Source: Anaerocolumna sp. AGMB13025 (lineage in GTDB: Bacteria; Bacillota; Clostridia; Lachnospirales; Lachnospiraceae). Taken from it: a DNA stretch of 64,000 nucleotides. The notes under the pieces were generated by a model. It was not told where the DNA came from. It did not search any database and saw only the letters and a list, made by a program, of their open reading frames with translations. A program made the position numbers and the translations under genes. Positions 35,337-44,420 of the stretch are shown piece after piece; the stretch's first letter is position 1; every line of letters begins with the position of its first letter. The stretch lies in the NCBI RefSeq assembly GCF_029689925.1, contig NZ_CP121445.1:4882501-4946500 (forward strand), read 5' to 3'.

Positions 35337-36656
35337 TTATAAACTCCAATAGGCGTAACCTAAATCTTCCATTTCCTCTTTGTTAAAGATACTTTTTACA
35401 TCAATCATCAATTTTTCTCTTGGAGGAAGGACCCGGTACATACGATCAATCTGCGCTCTTGTTAATTCAACAAATTCTTTATGTGCAACAGCAAAGACGA
35501 TGCAATCCGCTTCTGTTACCTCTGATAAATTAACAACTTCCAGATTATAAAATTTTTTTACTTCAGCACTATCTGCCTGGGGATCTACAACCGTAACTTC
35601 TGCATCATATTCCCTTAATCTATTAATAATATCAAGGACTTTCGAATTTCTGATATCCGGACAATTCTCTTTAAATGTAATACCCATAATATAGATTTTA
35701 GCTTTATTCACAAGCTTTCCAGCTTTAATCATTCTCTTTACAATAATTTCTCCGATATAACCGCCCATATCATCATTGATTTTTCTGCCTGATAAAATAA
35801 TCTGGGAATGATATCCCAGAATTTCCGCCTGATAAATAAAGTAATAAGGATCAACTCCTATACAATGACCACCTACCAAACCTGGAGTGAAGCCAAGAGC
35901 ATTCCACTTTGTATTCATTGCTTCGATCACTTCTCTGGTATTAATATCCATCTTTTCAAATACCATGGCAAGTTCGTTCATAAAAGCAATATTGATGTCT
36001 CTTTGGGCATTTTCTACTAATTTGGCTGCTTCCGCAGCTTTAATGCTTCCAACCTTATGTACGCCGGCATCAATAATCAATTCATATACTTTGGCCACGG
36101 TTTCCCTGGTTTCAACATCCATTCCGGATACAATTTTTACGATATTTTTTAATCTATGTACTTTATCGCCAGGATTAATCCGTTCCGGGGAATAACCTAC
36201 CTTAAAATCTCTGCCGCAGAGGAATCCTGATTCCTTTTCGAGTACCGGAACGCATATTTCTTCTGTTACTCCGGGATACACGGTTGATTCAAATACAATA
36301 ATGGAATCTTTTGCAAGATTTCGCCCTGCAAGGATACAAGCTTGTATTACCGGTGACAAATCAGGGGTTTTATCAATATGAACCGGGGTAGGTACTGCTA
36401 TAATAATAAACTTTGCCTCCCGAAGCTTTTCTTCCTCCCAGGTAAATTGTAATGAGGTAGTTCTTATAACCTCTTCTCCAACTTCTTTGGTAGCATCTTC
36501 CCCTTTTTGATACTGTTCTATTTTATTTCTGTTAATATCAAATCCTATGGTTTTTACTTTTTCGGCAAAGGCAACTGCGATAGGCAGACCAACATATCCA
36601 AGTCCAACGACTGCAAGCTTTTCTTCCCCTTTTAGTAATTTTTCATACAGCTTCAT
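35337..36656 (-). CDS. Nucleotide sugar (UDP-HexNAc/UDP-Glc) 6-dehydrogenase
   Basis: 439 aa from MKLYEKLLKGEEKLAVVGLG; GGAAGG about 10 nt upstream marks the start. The Rossmann motif GLGYVGLP binds NAD, and GGHCIGVDPYY holds the catalytic Cys. This layout matches the TviB/WbpO-type branch that oxidises UDP-N-acetylhexosamine to the uronate (TviB/WbpO-like rather than Ugd, from memory of the spacing). It feeds a uronate precursor to the synthase two genes downstream. First gene of the riboswitch-controlled operon. Confidence 0.85.
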   Translation of the reverse strand: MKLYEKLLKGEEKLAVVGLGYVGLPIAVAFAEKVKTIGFDINRNKIEQYQKGEDATKEVGEEVIRTTSLQFTWEEEKLREAKFIIIAVPTPVHIDKTPDLSPVIQACILAGRNLAKDSIIVFESTVYPGVTEEICVPVLEKESGFLCGRDFKVGYSPERINPGDKVHRLKNIVKIVSGMDVETRETVAKVYELIIDAGVHKVGSIKAAEAAKLVENAQRDINIAFMNELAMVFEKMDINTREVIEAMNTKWNALGFTPGLVGGHCIGVDPYYFIYQAEILGYHSQIILSGRKINDDMGGYIGEIIVKRMIKAGKLVNKAKIYIMGITFKENCPDIRNSKVLDIINRLREYDAEVTVVDPQADSAEVKKFYNLEVVNLSEVTEADCIVFAVAHKEFVELTRAQIDRMYRVLPPREKLMIDVKSIFNKEEMEDLGYAYWSL

Positions 36657-36705
36657 AATTATCATTCCTTCCATCTCTTATGTATATATGGACAAAGCTT
36701 CGAGT

Positions 36706-36803
36706 AAAGCCCGGAGGTTGCCTTGGCACATTTACCGCGCAATAGCAGGTTGCGAAGCAACTACTTCCTATCCGCGAGGTGCGCATCCAGCACGGAGGGC
36801 TTT
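36706..36803 (-). ncRNA. Large structured leader element
   Basis: A ~98-nt GC-rich palindrome between the riboswitch terminator and the first gene. Outer stem AAAGCCC(GGAGG) / (GGAG)GGCTTT. Inner stems pair CCGCGCAATAG with CTATCCGCG, and GTTGC-GAA-GCAAC forms the tip (36749-36761). The neighbourhood is much poorer in GC. It may be an RNA switch, an antitermination signal or a REP-like element. Confidence 0.55.
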
Positions 36804-36806
36804 TTA

Positions 36807-36840
36807 TTTTACAGGATGGTTCAAAGAACTTCCTGTAAAA
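36807..36840 (-). terminator. Perfect 10-bp hairpin in the leader
   Basis: TTTTACAGGA (36807-36816) pairs with TCCTGTAAAA (36831-36840). On the minus strand it is followed by TAAAAAGCCC rather than a T-run, so it is a structural hairpin more than a classical terminator. It lies between the riboswitch terminator and the large palindrome. Confidence 0.45.
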
Positions 36841-36841
36841 T

Positions 36842-36886
36842 AAAAAAAGCAACCGGATAGAATTTAATCAATTCTACTCTAGTTGC
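36842..36886 (-). terminator. Riboswitch-linked intrinsic terminator
   Basis: Minus strand GCAACTAGAGTAGAATTGAT and TAAATTCTATCCGGTTGC, then TTTTTTT. Its first strand (GCAAC) overlaps the 3' end of the aptamer, so aptamer folding and terminator folding compete. Confidence 0.8.
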
Positions 36887-36966
36887 AACTGAACTACCAT
36901 AAAAGGATATCTTTATCTTTTGACAGGCTCTAGCTTTGCGTCCTTATTTTTCAATAAGTTTGCCAT
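36881..36966 (-). promoter_or_regulatory. c-di-GMP-I (GEMM) riboswitch aptamer
   Basis: Minus strand GGCAAA, stem CTTATT, tetraloop GAAA, stem AATAAG, then the invariant GACGCAAAGC. Further on AGAGCCTG and ATGGTAG supply the second arm with the tetraloop receptor, with its AAAAG/CTTTT stem between them. These are the hallmarks of class I c-di-GMP riboswitches. It controls the exopolysaccharide operon through the overlapping terminator. Whether c-di-GMP turns it on or off must be tested; the operon logic suggests on. Confidence 0.88.
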
Positions 36967-37267
36967 GTATTTGTATTAATTGTTATGTATTATTTCCTTA
37001 TGTTACCATAACCCGCATAATATTACAAGAGTATTATGTAAATATAAATCTATAAATAAACATTTTTCTTTAAAATCTGGCAAATAAAATGTAATTCCGA
37101 CTATATCTGTATAAATAATTATATTTAACTTAATGTTTTATTCACTTTTATTGTATATTAATTCATATCCTAAATTCAATCCTTATATTACAGTACTATC
37201 CCAATCAACCTGCTAAACTTGACTGATAATAATTATACTATTTATTCATAGCTTTTTAGGGTAAACA

Positions 37268-37305
37268 AAAAAATCCCCCTTGTCTTCATCCGAAGTAAAG
37301 GGAGA
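37268..37305 (-). terminator. Rho-independent terminator of sugar ABC operon
   Basis: Minus strand ATCTCCCTTTACTTC, GGAT loop, GAAGACAAGGGGGAT, then TTTTTTT. It lies 17 nt after the MalG-type permease stop. Confidence 0.85.
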
Positions 37306-37321
37306 TCCTTTGATTATATTA

Positions 37322-38188
37322 TTAGCCTTTAACAGCACCAGCAACCATACCTTGAATAATCTGTTTGCTGAATACGAAATAGAATACAACGATAGGCGCC
37401 ATTGTAATTAGCATAGCTGCCATAATCTTGGTATAGTCAGAACTGAATTGTCCGGTAAATTGTGTCATTGCCAAAGGTACCGTCTGGAGTCTGGGGTCCT
37501 TAATCAGTACTAATGCGAAAGAGAATTCATTCCAGCAGCTAAAGGTCTGAATAATACCAACGGTTGTTAGAATCGGTTTGCACATAGGCAAAATAATGGA
37601 GAACAACGTTCTGCTGAAACTACTGCCGTCAATGGCCGCCGCCTCTTCTAGGGCAACCGGTATTCCCTTTACGTAACCCTCTACTAAGAATATAGCAATC
37701 GGAAAACCAAAAGCAACATACGGCATAATTAAGGTAAACCACTGATTACCTAAGCCGGTACGGGTAAATACAACATAAATCGGTACCAATAAGGAGTGGA
37801 TTGGAATTAACATACCCATTAAAAAGATTACGTATAAAAAACGATTTCCGGGAAACTTAATTCTTGCTAATATATATCCGATTATAAATCCGAAAATAAT
37901 AATTAGAAACACAGAAATTACCGTTGTTCTTAAACTGTTAAATACGGATTCAAATATATGATAATCTTTGTTGGTAAGAATATTCACATAATTCCTAAAG
38001 CTTGGATTCCTTGGTAAACCCATAATGTCAGCGTTAAAAACTCTTTTATCTTTTAAGGATGAATAGAACATCCAAACCAAAGGGAATATACAAGATATCG
38101 AAAAAATAATCAAAATTGCATTCATAAAGAAGGATATTATCCTGGTTCTTACAATCAAACCAGTATCTCTGCCGTTATTCTTAGCCAT
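37322..38188 (-). CDS. Carbohydrate ABC transporter permease (MalG/LacG type)
   Basis: 288 aa, six membrane helices. The cytoplasmic EAA loop reads EEAAAIDGSSFSRTLFSIIL, with G at the family position, contacting an ATPase. It ends ...IIQGMVAGAVKG, typical of MalG proteins. Translationally coupled to the MalF-type gene (stop and start meet at 38188). No ATPase gene lies nearby, so a shared MsiK/UgpC-type ATPase elsewhere must energise the pump. Confidence 0.9.
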   Translation of the reverse strand: MAKNNGRDTGLIVRTRIISFFMNAILIIFSISCIFPLVWMFYSSLKDKRVFNADIMGLPRNPSFRNYVNILTNKDYHIFESVFNSLRTTVISVFLIIIFGFIIGYILARIKFPGNRFLYVIFLMGMLIPIHSLLVPIYVVFTRTGLGNQWFTLIMPYVAFGFPIAIFLVEGYVKGIPVALEEAAAIDGSSFSRTLFSIILPMCKPILTTVGIIQTFSCWNEFSFALVLIKDPRLQTVPLAMTQFTGQFSSDYTKIMAAMLITMAPIVVFYFVFSKQIIQGMVAGAVKG

Positions 38189-39087
38189 TATTTATCTCCT
38201 CCTTGATCCTTTGATAATGCTTTTACCAACAGTTGTGTCGCACCGATTACGACCAAGCTTGCAAAAAAGATACCAATTGATATCGCACTACCATAACCCA
38301 TGTTCTGCTGTGCAAAAGAAATCTTATAACCATAGAGTGCCATAACCATGGAGGCATTGCCAGGACCGCCGGCGGTCATAACAAAGATATGATCGAAGGC
38401 TTTCATATTACCTGCAACGCAAAGTGTTACACAGACTAATAAGGTATTTTTAATTAATGGAAGTACTATATAGATTGCCCTTTGAAAGCCATTGGCTCCA
38501 TCAATTTCTGCAACCTCAAATATTTCTTTATCCACGGAAGAGATAGCCGATAGGATAATAACCATATAATAACCAATAAACTGCCAGATAAGCGGTATCG
38601 CTATTAATAACATAACTAATTTTGGTTCATTTAACCAAACCTTTGTAGCGTCATGTTTACCGATTAAATCTAAGAACCAGTTTAAAATACCACGTTTGTA
38701 ATCATATACCATTGACCAGATAAAACCGATGGAAACAGCAGATACGGTACTTGGGAAAAAACCGAAGGTACGGTGGATTCCCTTTAATTTAACCAAACGT
38801 GAGTTAATCATTAAAACAAATACAAATGCCAGACCAATCTGTCCGATGATACATGCAATTACTAAATATATGTTATGACTGAAAGAGTTCCAAAAAACAG
38901 AATCCTTAAAAAGAGTCGCATAATTTTCAAATCCAATAAAGGTTTTATTAGGTCCACCTTTCCATTCAAAGAAGCTGTAAAATCCGGCTGTAACTAAAGG
39001 AATAAATACAGCAAATACGTACAATGCAATCGGGAATAACAAATATGCAAATATTACTCTATTTTTGGGTCGAATTGAACTTAACAT
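38188..39087 (-). CDS. Carbohydrate ABC transporter permease (MalF/LacF type)
   Basis: 299 aa with six helices. The EAA loop is EVAEIDGANGFQRAIYIVLP. PSTVSAVSIGFIWSMVYDYK is the usual periplasm-side element of this family. The gene is separated from the binding-protein gene by ~200 bp that contains a hairpin (39121-39156), and overlaps the start of the MalG-type partner. It forms the membrane pore for a sugar. Confidence 0.9.
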   Translation of the reverse strand: MLSSIRPKNRVIFAYLLFPIALYVFAVFIPLVTAGFYSFFEWKGGPNKTFIGFENYATLFKDSVFWNSFSHNIYLVIACIIGQIGLAFVFVLMINSRLVKLKGIHRTFGFFPSTVSAVSIGFIWSMVYDYKRGILNWFLDLIGKHDATKVWLNEPKLVMLLIAIPLIWQFIGYYMVIILSAISSVDKEIFEVAEIDGANGFQRAIYIVLPLIKNTLLVCVTLCVAGNMKAFDHIFVMTAGGPGNASMVMALYGYKISFAQQNMGYGSAISIGIFFASLVVIGATQLLVKALSKDQGGDK

Positions 39088-39120
39088 TTTTCGCCTCCTA
39101 AAACGTATCGTTATTTATAT

Positions 39121-39156
39121 AGGCCTTACCTGAGAAACCCTGCTCAGATAAGGCCT
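39121..39156 (-). terminator. Intercistronic hairpin
   Basis: AGGCCTTA-C-CTGAG / CTCAG-A-TAAGGCCT with an 8-nt loop. No T-run follows, so it probably stabilises or attenuates mRNA and raises binding-protein levels over the permeases. Confidence 0.65.
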
Positions 39157-39287
39157 GCTTCAAGTTATATTACTATTTTAAGTTATAAGAACTATTTTTA
39201 TGACATCAAGCTTTAAATTTTACTACTTTCAACAATACACTAATTAGGAATTAATACTTATTATGATATTAATTTTCTGTCTAAGAA

Positions 39288-40739
39288 TTAATAATTATCA
39301 TTATATGCTTTTGCTGCATTCTTAGCTACATCTTCTGGTGAAAGCTGTCCATTTAACATTGTTTGAAGATCTGTATTTAATACATCCCAAACAGCACTTG
39401 AAATATAAGAGTCATATATTTCACAAGGTTTGTTATCAACATACTGATAGTTGTAGAAATCCTGTGTGAACTGGTCAAACTTGCTTAAATCTACGTTCTG
39501 TACTTTTGTTAAACCACCTAATGCATAATTGGAAGCAACATAGTTAGCAAAAGCAGGTCCTGTAAGTTCATAAGCTAAATCTACAGCTGCAGCTAATTTG
39601 TTAGGATCATCTGCTACTTTAGGATTGATTGCAACTGCATATCCAAGTCCAGTGTCATGTGTCTTGTAAGAAGCAGTAGCACCATCTGGCTGAGGAAGAA
39701 CTGCAAACTTTGTAGTATTGTAAAGATCAGTATCTTTTAAAGTAGCCTGAATATAGGAAACATCCCAGTTACCACCAATATAAGCTGCTGCATCACCGGA
39801 GATATAGTACTCTCTCGCATCTTCATTGGTAATTGCATTAAAATCTGCATTGAAGATACCGGAAGCAAATATGTCTTTTGTGAATTTAAGAGCATCTACG
39901 AAAGGTTTATCTGTAAAGGAAGCACCTTTCTTTTCAATTAAGGAGTGAGTCCAGTCAGCACCTGTGAATCTGTCTCCAATGGTTGCTAAGAAAGTTGAGT
40001 TAACCTGCCATTTACCACCGTTACCAAAAGCAATGGTATCAATACCTTTACCTGAGAAGTAATCTTTTGCTTTCTGAACGTCAGCCCAAGTTTCAGGGAA
40101 CGTATCAAATCCAGCTTCTTTCCATTTAGCGGAATCATATACAACAACTGCGCAAGTACCACCTGTTAAAGCAGGAAGTCCGTACATTTTGCTGTCAGAA
40201 GTAAATGGATAGAAAGTTGTGTTATCATATTGGGAGGCATAAGGGGATTTTGAAATGATATCTGTCATATCAAGAAGCAGTCCCTGTGATGCCCAAGCCT
40301 TCGTATTCATACCTTGTAATAAAAACACATCCGGCAAATCGTTCGCTGCTGCAAGTGTTGCAATCTGTGTCTTGTAATCAGCGTTAGCAAGTACATTCTC
40401 AACTACATTAATTTCAGGATGTACTGTTTTCCAATCAGCAAGTACGGTACGGAATCCATCGGAACCACCGTTTCCTTGAGATTCTTCTGATGTTGAGAAA
40501 TGCATAAGTTCTAGTTCGCCCTTATATGCAAGATTCGTTTTAGCTACATCAGTTTTTGTTGTTGCGTCTCCTGTCCCTGTATTTTCTGATGTTGCAGTAT
40601 CCTGTGTTTGAGTCTGCGTTTGTTCAGCGGTTTCTGAAGTAGTGTTGTTGTCAGTTGCCGGTGTTTTACTTCCACAGGCAGTTAACATAGATGCTACCAT
40701 AGCCGTTGCCAGTAATACGCTTAAAAACTTCTTTTTCAT
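39288..40739 (-). CDS. Sugar ABC transporter substrate-binding lipoprotein
   Basis: 483 aa. The signal peptide ends at a lipobox (MLTACGSKTP), followed by a long T/Q/E-rich linker (residues ~27-65). The mature domain is a family 1 extracellular solute-binding protein: LMHFSTSEESQGNGGSDGFR, DVFLLQGMNTKAWASQGLLL and AAYIGGNWDVSYIQ are characteristic. It captures an oligosaccharide outside the cell and delivers it to the MalFG-type permeases. GGAGGACTAGCTT precedes the ATG. Confidence 0.92.
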   Translation of the reverse strand: MKKKFLSVLLATAMVASMLTACGSKTPATDNNTTSETAEQTQTQTQDTATSENTGTGDATTKTDVAKTNLAYKGELELMHFSTSEESQGNGGSDGFRTVLADWKTVHPEINVVENVLANADYKTQIATLAAANDLPDVFLLQGMNTKAWASQGLLLDMTDIISKSPYASQYDNTTFYPFTSDSKMYGLPALTGGTCAVVVYDSAKWKEAGFDTFPETWADVQKAKDYFSGKGIDTIAFGNGGKWQVNSTFLATIGDRFTGADWTHSLIEKKGASFTDKPFVDALKFTKDIFASGIFNADFNAITNEDAREYYISGDAAAYIGGNWDVSYIQATLKDTDLYNTTKFAVLPQPDGATASYKTHDTGLGYAVAINPKVADDPNKLAAAVDLAYELTGPAFANYVASNYALGGLTKVQNVDLSKFDQFTQDFYNYQYVDNKPCEIYDSYISSAVWDVLNTDLQTMLNGQLSPEDVAKNAAKAYNDNY

Positions 40740-40960
40740 AAGCTAGTCCTCCATTATTAAAGTGTGTTTCATTTATATTATTATCACCACTACGGTAATA
40801 AAAATACCAATACTTTTTTTTAACATATTATTTAACTGTCTAATTAAATTTACTTATAAATTTATCTTACTTTTATATACATTTACTTTGTACAAATTTA
40901 ATCTGAACTGATCTTATTGTAAATATTTACTTTAATTAAACTTACCTTTAATTTATTTTA

Positions 40961-41977
40961 CTAATTAATTTTGCTGACCGTAGCTCCTTTATCCAATACT
41001 CCGGGTACTACAATATGTTCAATCAATGTAGTCTTTGGTCTTTCAATCAGATCAATTAGTTTCTCTGCTGCTAACTGCCCTAGTTTTTGAGTATCCTGAG
41101 TTATGGTAGTTAACTGGGGATCAATGAATTTTGTAACCCGGATTCCATCATAACCTGCTACGGAAATATCCTTTGGAATCTTAAGACCTCTGGCCTTTAT
41201 TGCATTGATGCCGCCTAAACTAGCGAAATCATCCGGAAATAAAATACAGGTAGGCGGATCCGGCAGTTCTAATAATTCATTGGTTAAAAGCGCTGTGGAA
41301 ACCGTATCACGATATGCAGATTCCCTGATATATTCTACAGGAATTTCCAGTCCGTATTCTTCAGCAAGTTTGAAAAAACTGTGCAGACGGTTAGTAGTTA
41401 CTGCAGCATTCTCAGCTCCATGTATATAAGCGATCTTTCTGTGTCCGCATTCATATACATAATTGAACAAATCCTGCATTCCTCTGATATTATCAGACAT
41501 AATCGCCGTTCTGTCGTTAAATAGATGGTCAATGGTTACTACTGGTAAATCACTGTGGATTAATTCAATCACTTCCACTTCATCATAATCGATACAGGCA
41601 ATGACCACTCCGTCCAGCCCCCGGTATCTGCAGTGTTCCACATAAGACATTTTATCTTTTCTCTGTTTACTGCCGCTGATAAAAGTAATATCATAACCAT
41701 GCCTCTCTGCAGCAGCCTTTAAGCTTTCCAGAACCATGATAAAATAGTCATGGGTCAAACCACTGTGGGCTTCATCAATCATCAGTACTCCGAGATTATA
41801 ACTTCTGTTAGTCTTTAAGGTACGTGCAGAGGAATTCGGAAAATATCCCATCTCCTTTGCCGTTTCCCGCACCAATCTCTTCGTCTCTTCGCCGATGTCT
41901 TTATGTCCATTTAAAGCTTTACTCACTGTTGCCACAGACACGCCGCATACAGCCGAGATATCCTTCATAGACACCAT
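40961..41977 (-). CDS. LacI-family transcriptional regulator
   Basis: 338 aa. The N-terminal HTH (MKDISAVCGVSVATVSKALN) is the LacI DNA-binding module with a hinge helix (PNSSARTLKT). A periplasmic-binding-type sugar-sensing domain follows, with VVTIDHLFNDR and VAGYDGIRVTKFIDPQLTTI. It presumably represses the sugar transporter operon downstream and its own gene. The palindrome at 42066-42096 upstream is a fitting operator. ATG with AAGGAGG 7 nt upstream. Confidence 0.92.
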   Translation of the reverse strand: MVSMKDISAVCGVSVATVSKALNGHKDIGEETKRLVRETAKEMGYFPNSSARTLKTNRSYNLGVLMIDEAHSGLTHDYFIMVLESLKAAAERHGYDITFISGSKQRKDKMSYVEHCRYRGLDGVVIACIDYDEVEVIELIHSDLPVVTIDHLFNDRTAIMSDNIRGMQDLFNYVYECGHRKIAYIHGAENAAVTTNRLHSFFKLAEEYGLEIPVEYIRESAYRDTVSTALLTNELLELPDPPTCILFPDDFASLGGINAIKARGLKIPKDISVAGYDGIRVTKFIDPQLTTITQDTQKLGQLAAEKLIDLIERPKTTLIEHIVVPGVLDKGATVSKIN

Positions 41978-42065
41978 GAACGTTCCTCCTTACCCCGTGC
42001 AGGTTAACGTTTAGCTAAAATAATCAGCCAAAAGTGCAACCAAGGTGTAATATGTATACATTTAC

Positions 42066-42096
42066 TACTTAATCGATTTACTATAACGATTAAGTA
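42066..42096. promoter_or_regulatory. Probable LacI-family operator
   Basis: Perfect inverted repeat TACTTAATCG / CGATTAAGTA with an 11-nt spacer (ATTTACTATAA), 90 bp upstream of the lacI-type gene. Symmetric AATCG half-sites suit a dimeric regulator. Confidence 0.55.
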
Positions 42097-42526
42097 CGGA
42101 CTTAGTATATAACATTTTACTAGTTAATGCAATACTTATTTTTGGTCATTTGTAAAATTTAATAATTACGCCATATAAAGGTTGAATTATATGTTGATTA
42201 TTACTTTTATTAAGGGTTAACCATGTACTATTATGTAGTTTAATTGTAAATATCTTCTTGTTTCAGAAGGCAATTAAAAAAAAGACAGAAAAATGATGAT
42301 TTTTTCACATTATAAAACAATTTATGGATATATTATCAAGTAATATCATAATATAAGCAGCTTAATCGTTTTCTAAGTAACGTGTTTTTATTAAAATGAA
42401 ATAGCTCTTTTAAACTATAAGCCAAAAAAAGCAATATTATACAGTATAGATGCATATACTCCATTGTATCCAGGTTAATTAATTAGCTTAATACATTAAC
42501 TATTTTAACTTAATTAAAAAGATAAA

Positions 42527-42627
42527 AAGGAGGCTGCTACAAAATCAAAGAGTTGGTTCACCTAGCGGTAGATTAAGGATTATTGTCTACCTGCAATTAC
42601 TCTTATAAATTTTGCAACAGTCTCCTT
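42527..42627 (-). terminator. Long imperfect palindrome ending the 42.7-kb gene
   Basis: AAGGAGGCTGCTACAAAAT pairs with ATTTTGCAACAGTCTCCTT, then AAGAGT with ACTCTT, then GGTAGA with TCTACC. It is followed on the minus strand by TTTTTATCTTTTT, so it can act as a terminator, though 101 nt is longer than usual. The rest of 42100-42526 is AT-rich with no gene. Confidence 0.65.
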
Positions 42628-42717
42628 GAAGACCGGTAATTTAAAAACTATAAATTGAATCGGTCAATAACATGTCTGCTTCTGTGATAATTTGACTTGC
42701 CTTTTTACTACTGTTCC

Positions 42718-43452
42718 TTACGCCTGTTTCCATCGTTTTAAAGTGGGGAAATATGAGTACATTGCTTCTTTTGCTGTCTTTTCATCAGGGTAAGTATTTG
42801 ACTCCAAGGTAAAGGGAACACAACTTTCAATCATTTCATCCATGGTTTCCTCGGATAAAAAATTGCCGTCTTCATAGCAATAATGACAGTAATCCTCGCT
42901 CTTAGTCTTATCCTTATTCGTTCCCCTGTCTTCCTCGTTGTTCATTGGCATACCGCAGCTTTGGCAGAAATAATTTCCTTTGGCGATTGGGAAATATAAT
43001 TCCACCACCTCTTTATTTCCAGGTACCGGATAATGTTCATGGACAGCACCTACAAGACTTAAGTGATTGGCTGGTATATACTCCTTTATGACCGATTCAA
43101 AAATTGATTCGTAGTTATTTTGATTGCATTCTGCAACTAGATACGTCTGGGAAGGTACCTCCCATTTTACCCAGCCCTCACTAGGGAGTGCATTCTCTAT
43201 CACTTCACAACAAGCCAGATATTTGCCGCCATTTTGATCCCAACGGGCAAATGTTTCATTAAAATCACTCATAATACCCCAGATTGCCACTCTTCCGTTA
43301 TCGAGCTTTTTGGCAAATGGTTCAATTTCTGAAAAATTACTGTTGGCCTCTTCCCAGATTGGTAATATCCAATCAGAGGGATTCTCTGCTGTACCTGAGC
43401 CCAGCTTTCCAATTACCGTAAATTTTTCTTTGTAAACATACTCCATATTCAT
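42718..43452 (-). CDS. GyrI-like effector-binding domain fused to a zinc ribbon
   Basis: 244 aa. Residues ~1-155 are an AraC-effector/GyrI-like (SOUL) ligand-binding domain (YVYKEKFTVIGKLGSGTAEN, ...VKWEVPSQTYLVAECNQNN, ...VHEHYPVPG). Residues ~165-215 are a putative zinc ribbon: CQSCGMPM...DYCHYCYEDG with C-x2-C pairs, followed by acidic residues and FTLESNTYPDEKTAKEAMYS. The combination is a recurring clostridial architecture. There is no DNA-binding domain. It may sense small molecules. Function unknown. Confidence 0.75.
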   Translation of the reverse strand: MNMEYVYKEKFTVIGKLGSGTAENPSDWILPIWEEANSNFSEIEPFAKKLDNGRVAIWGIMSDFNETFARWDQNGGKYLACCEVIENALPSEGWVKWEVPSQTYLVAECNQNNYESIFESVIKEYIPANHLSLVGAVHEHYPVPGNKEVVELYFPIAKGNYFCQSCGMPMNNEEDRGTNKDKTKSEDYCHYCYEDGNFLSEETMDEMIESCVPFTLESNTYPDEKTAKEAMYSYFPTLKRWKQA

Positions 43453-43548
43453 CTGTTAACTCTCCTTTGATTTTGATAAAATCATTGTATCAGATGAAAA
43501 TTGACATCAGTATGTCATATTATAAAAAAATAAAAACATTTGTTCTTT

Positions 43549-44391
43549 TTATTTGATCCTTCCCTGCAAAGACAAATACTGATCAAAGATCAGTCTACTG
43601 ATTCTTGAACCAAAAACTGTAGCAGGATGGTCGGGATAATAAATGGGGTCTGTAAAATTCTTATTAAACAGTACAATTACGTATTTACCATAAGGTGTTG
43701 ATACAATTCCTCCGTCATTCCTGCAGGCATTCATGCTGCCGCTTTTGGAAGCAATATAAATAAGCTCCTCTTCTCCTGTGTCCTCACTGTCCAGGAAATA
43801 CTGCGGTAAACTTTTTGTAAGGGTCGAATTATAATGCTGTTTTTTAAAGATCTCAAGCATCTGCTTCGATGCCTGGGCACTTATTAATTCCTCTTTGCAG
43901 ATCATTTCAAATATACCCCCATACTCTTTTGGCGTTGTTGTCCCGAGTTGTTTGTATTCTGAAAAATTAATTTTATTATGTAAGACCGTATCCGTAAACC
44001 CATGGGATTGTATAAAGGTATTAATCGTGTCAAGTCCCAAATAGTCAATCATCATGTTAGTAGCAATATTATCACTGACAATAATCATTAGTGTTGCTAT
44101 GTTTTTTGCAGTTAATTGTACGCCAAAATCCAGGCTTTTTAATACTCCACTGCCATCAATCTCATTATCTTTCGTGTAAGTTAGCATATCCGACAGGTTC
44201 TTATTCCCTTTTTCCACCTCATCATATAGAGTACCTAAAATAAAAGTCTTGATACAGCTAGCCGTCTCAAATTTTTCTGATGTATTGATTTCAACTTTAT
44301 TGCCTTTAAAGTCATTCACATAGATCCCCATCAAGCCGTTGTAACTGGCTAATTCTGCCTGGATTCTGTCTTCTAATGTAATCTCTTTCAT
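43549..44391 (-). CDS. Cytoplasmic class A beta-lactamase-fold serine hydrolase 1
   Basis: 280 aa, no signal peptide. Catalytic motifs: S-x2-K in TASCIKTFIL (~residue 45), SDN in IVSDNIATNM (~106) and KSG in ASKSGS (~218). Beta-lactamase2-type (PF13354-like). It should attack a D-amino-acid peptide or related amide bond as an acyl enzyme. Because it is cytoplasmic and lies next to murein-peptide enzymes, a peptide-recycling substrate is likelier than an antibiotic. AGGAGA is 6 nt upstream. First of three paralogs in this cluster. Confidence 0.8.
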   Translation of the reverse strand: MKEITLEDRIQAELASYNGLMGIYVNDFKGNKVEINTSEKFETASCIKTFILGTLYDEVEKGNKNLSDMLTYTKDNEIDGSGVLKSLDFGVQLTAKNIATLMIIVSDNIATNMMIDYLGLDTINTFIQSHGFTDTVLHNKINFSEYKQLGTTTPKEYGGIFEMICKEELISAQASKQMLEIFKKQHYNSTLTKSLPQYFLDSEDTGEEELIYIASKSGSMNACRNDGGIVSTPYGKYVIVLFNKNFTDPIYYPDHPATVFGSRISRLIFDQYLSLQGRIK

Positions 44392-44420
44392 TTTTTCTCC
44401 TATTGCGTATATATTTCCTT

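Noticed and set aside
36547..36843. 98-codon plus-strand frame
   Set aside because: It overlaps the dehydrogenase start and the palindromic leader; it has no ribosome-binding site and is a by-product of the structured region.
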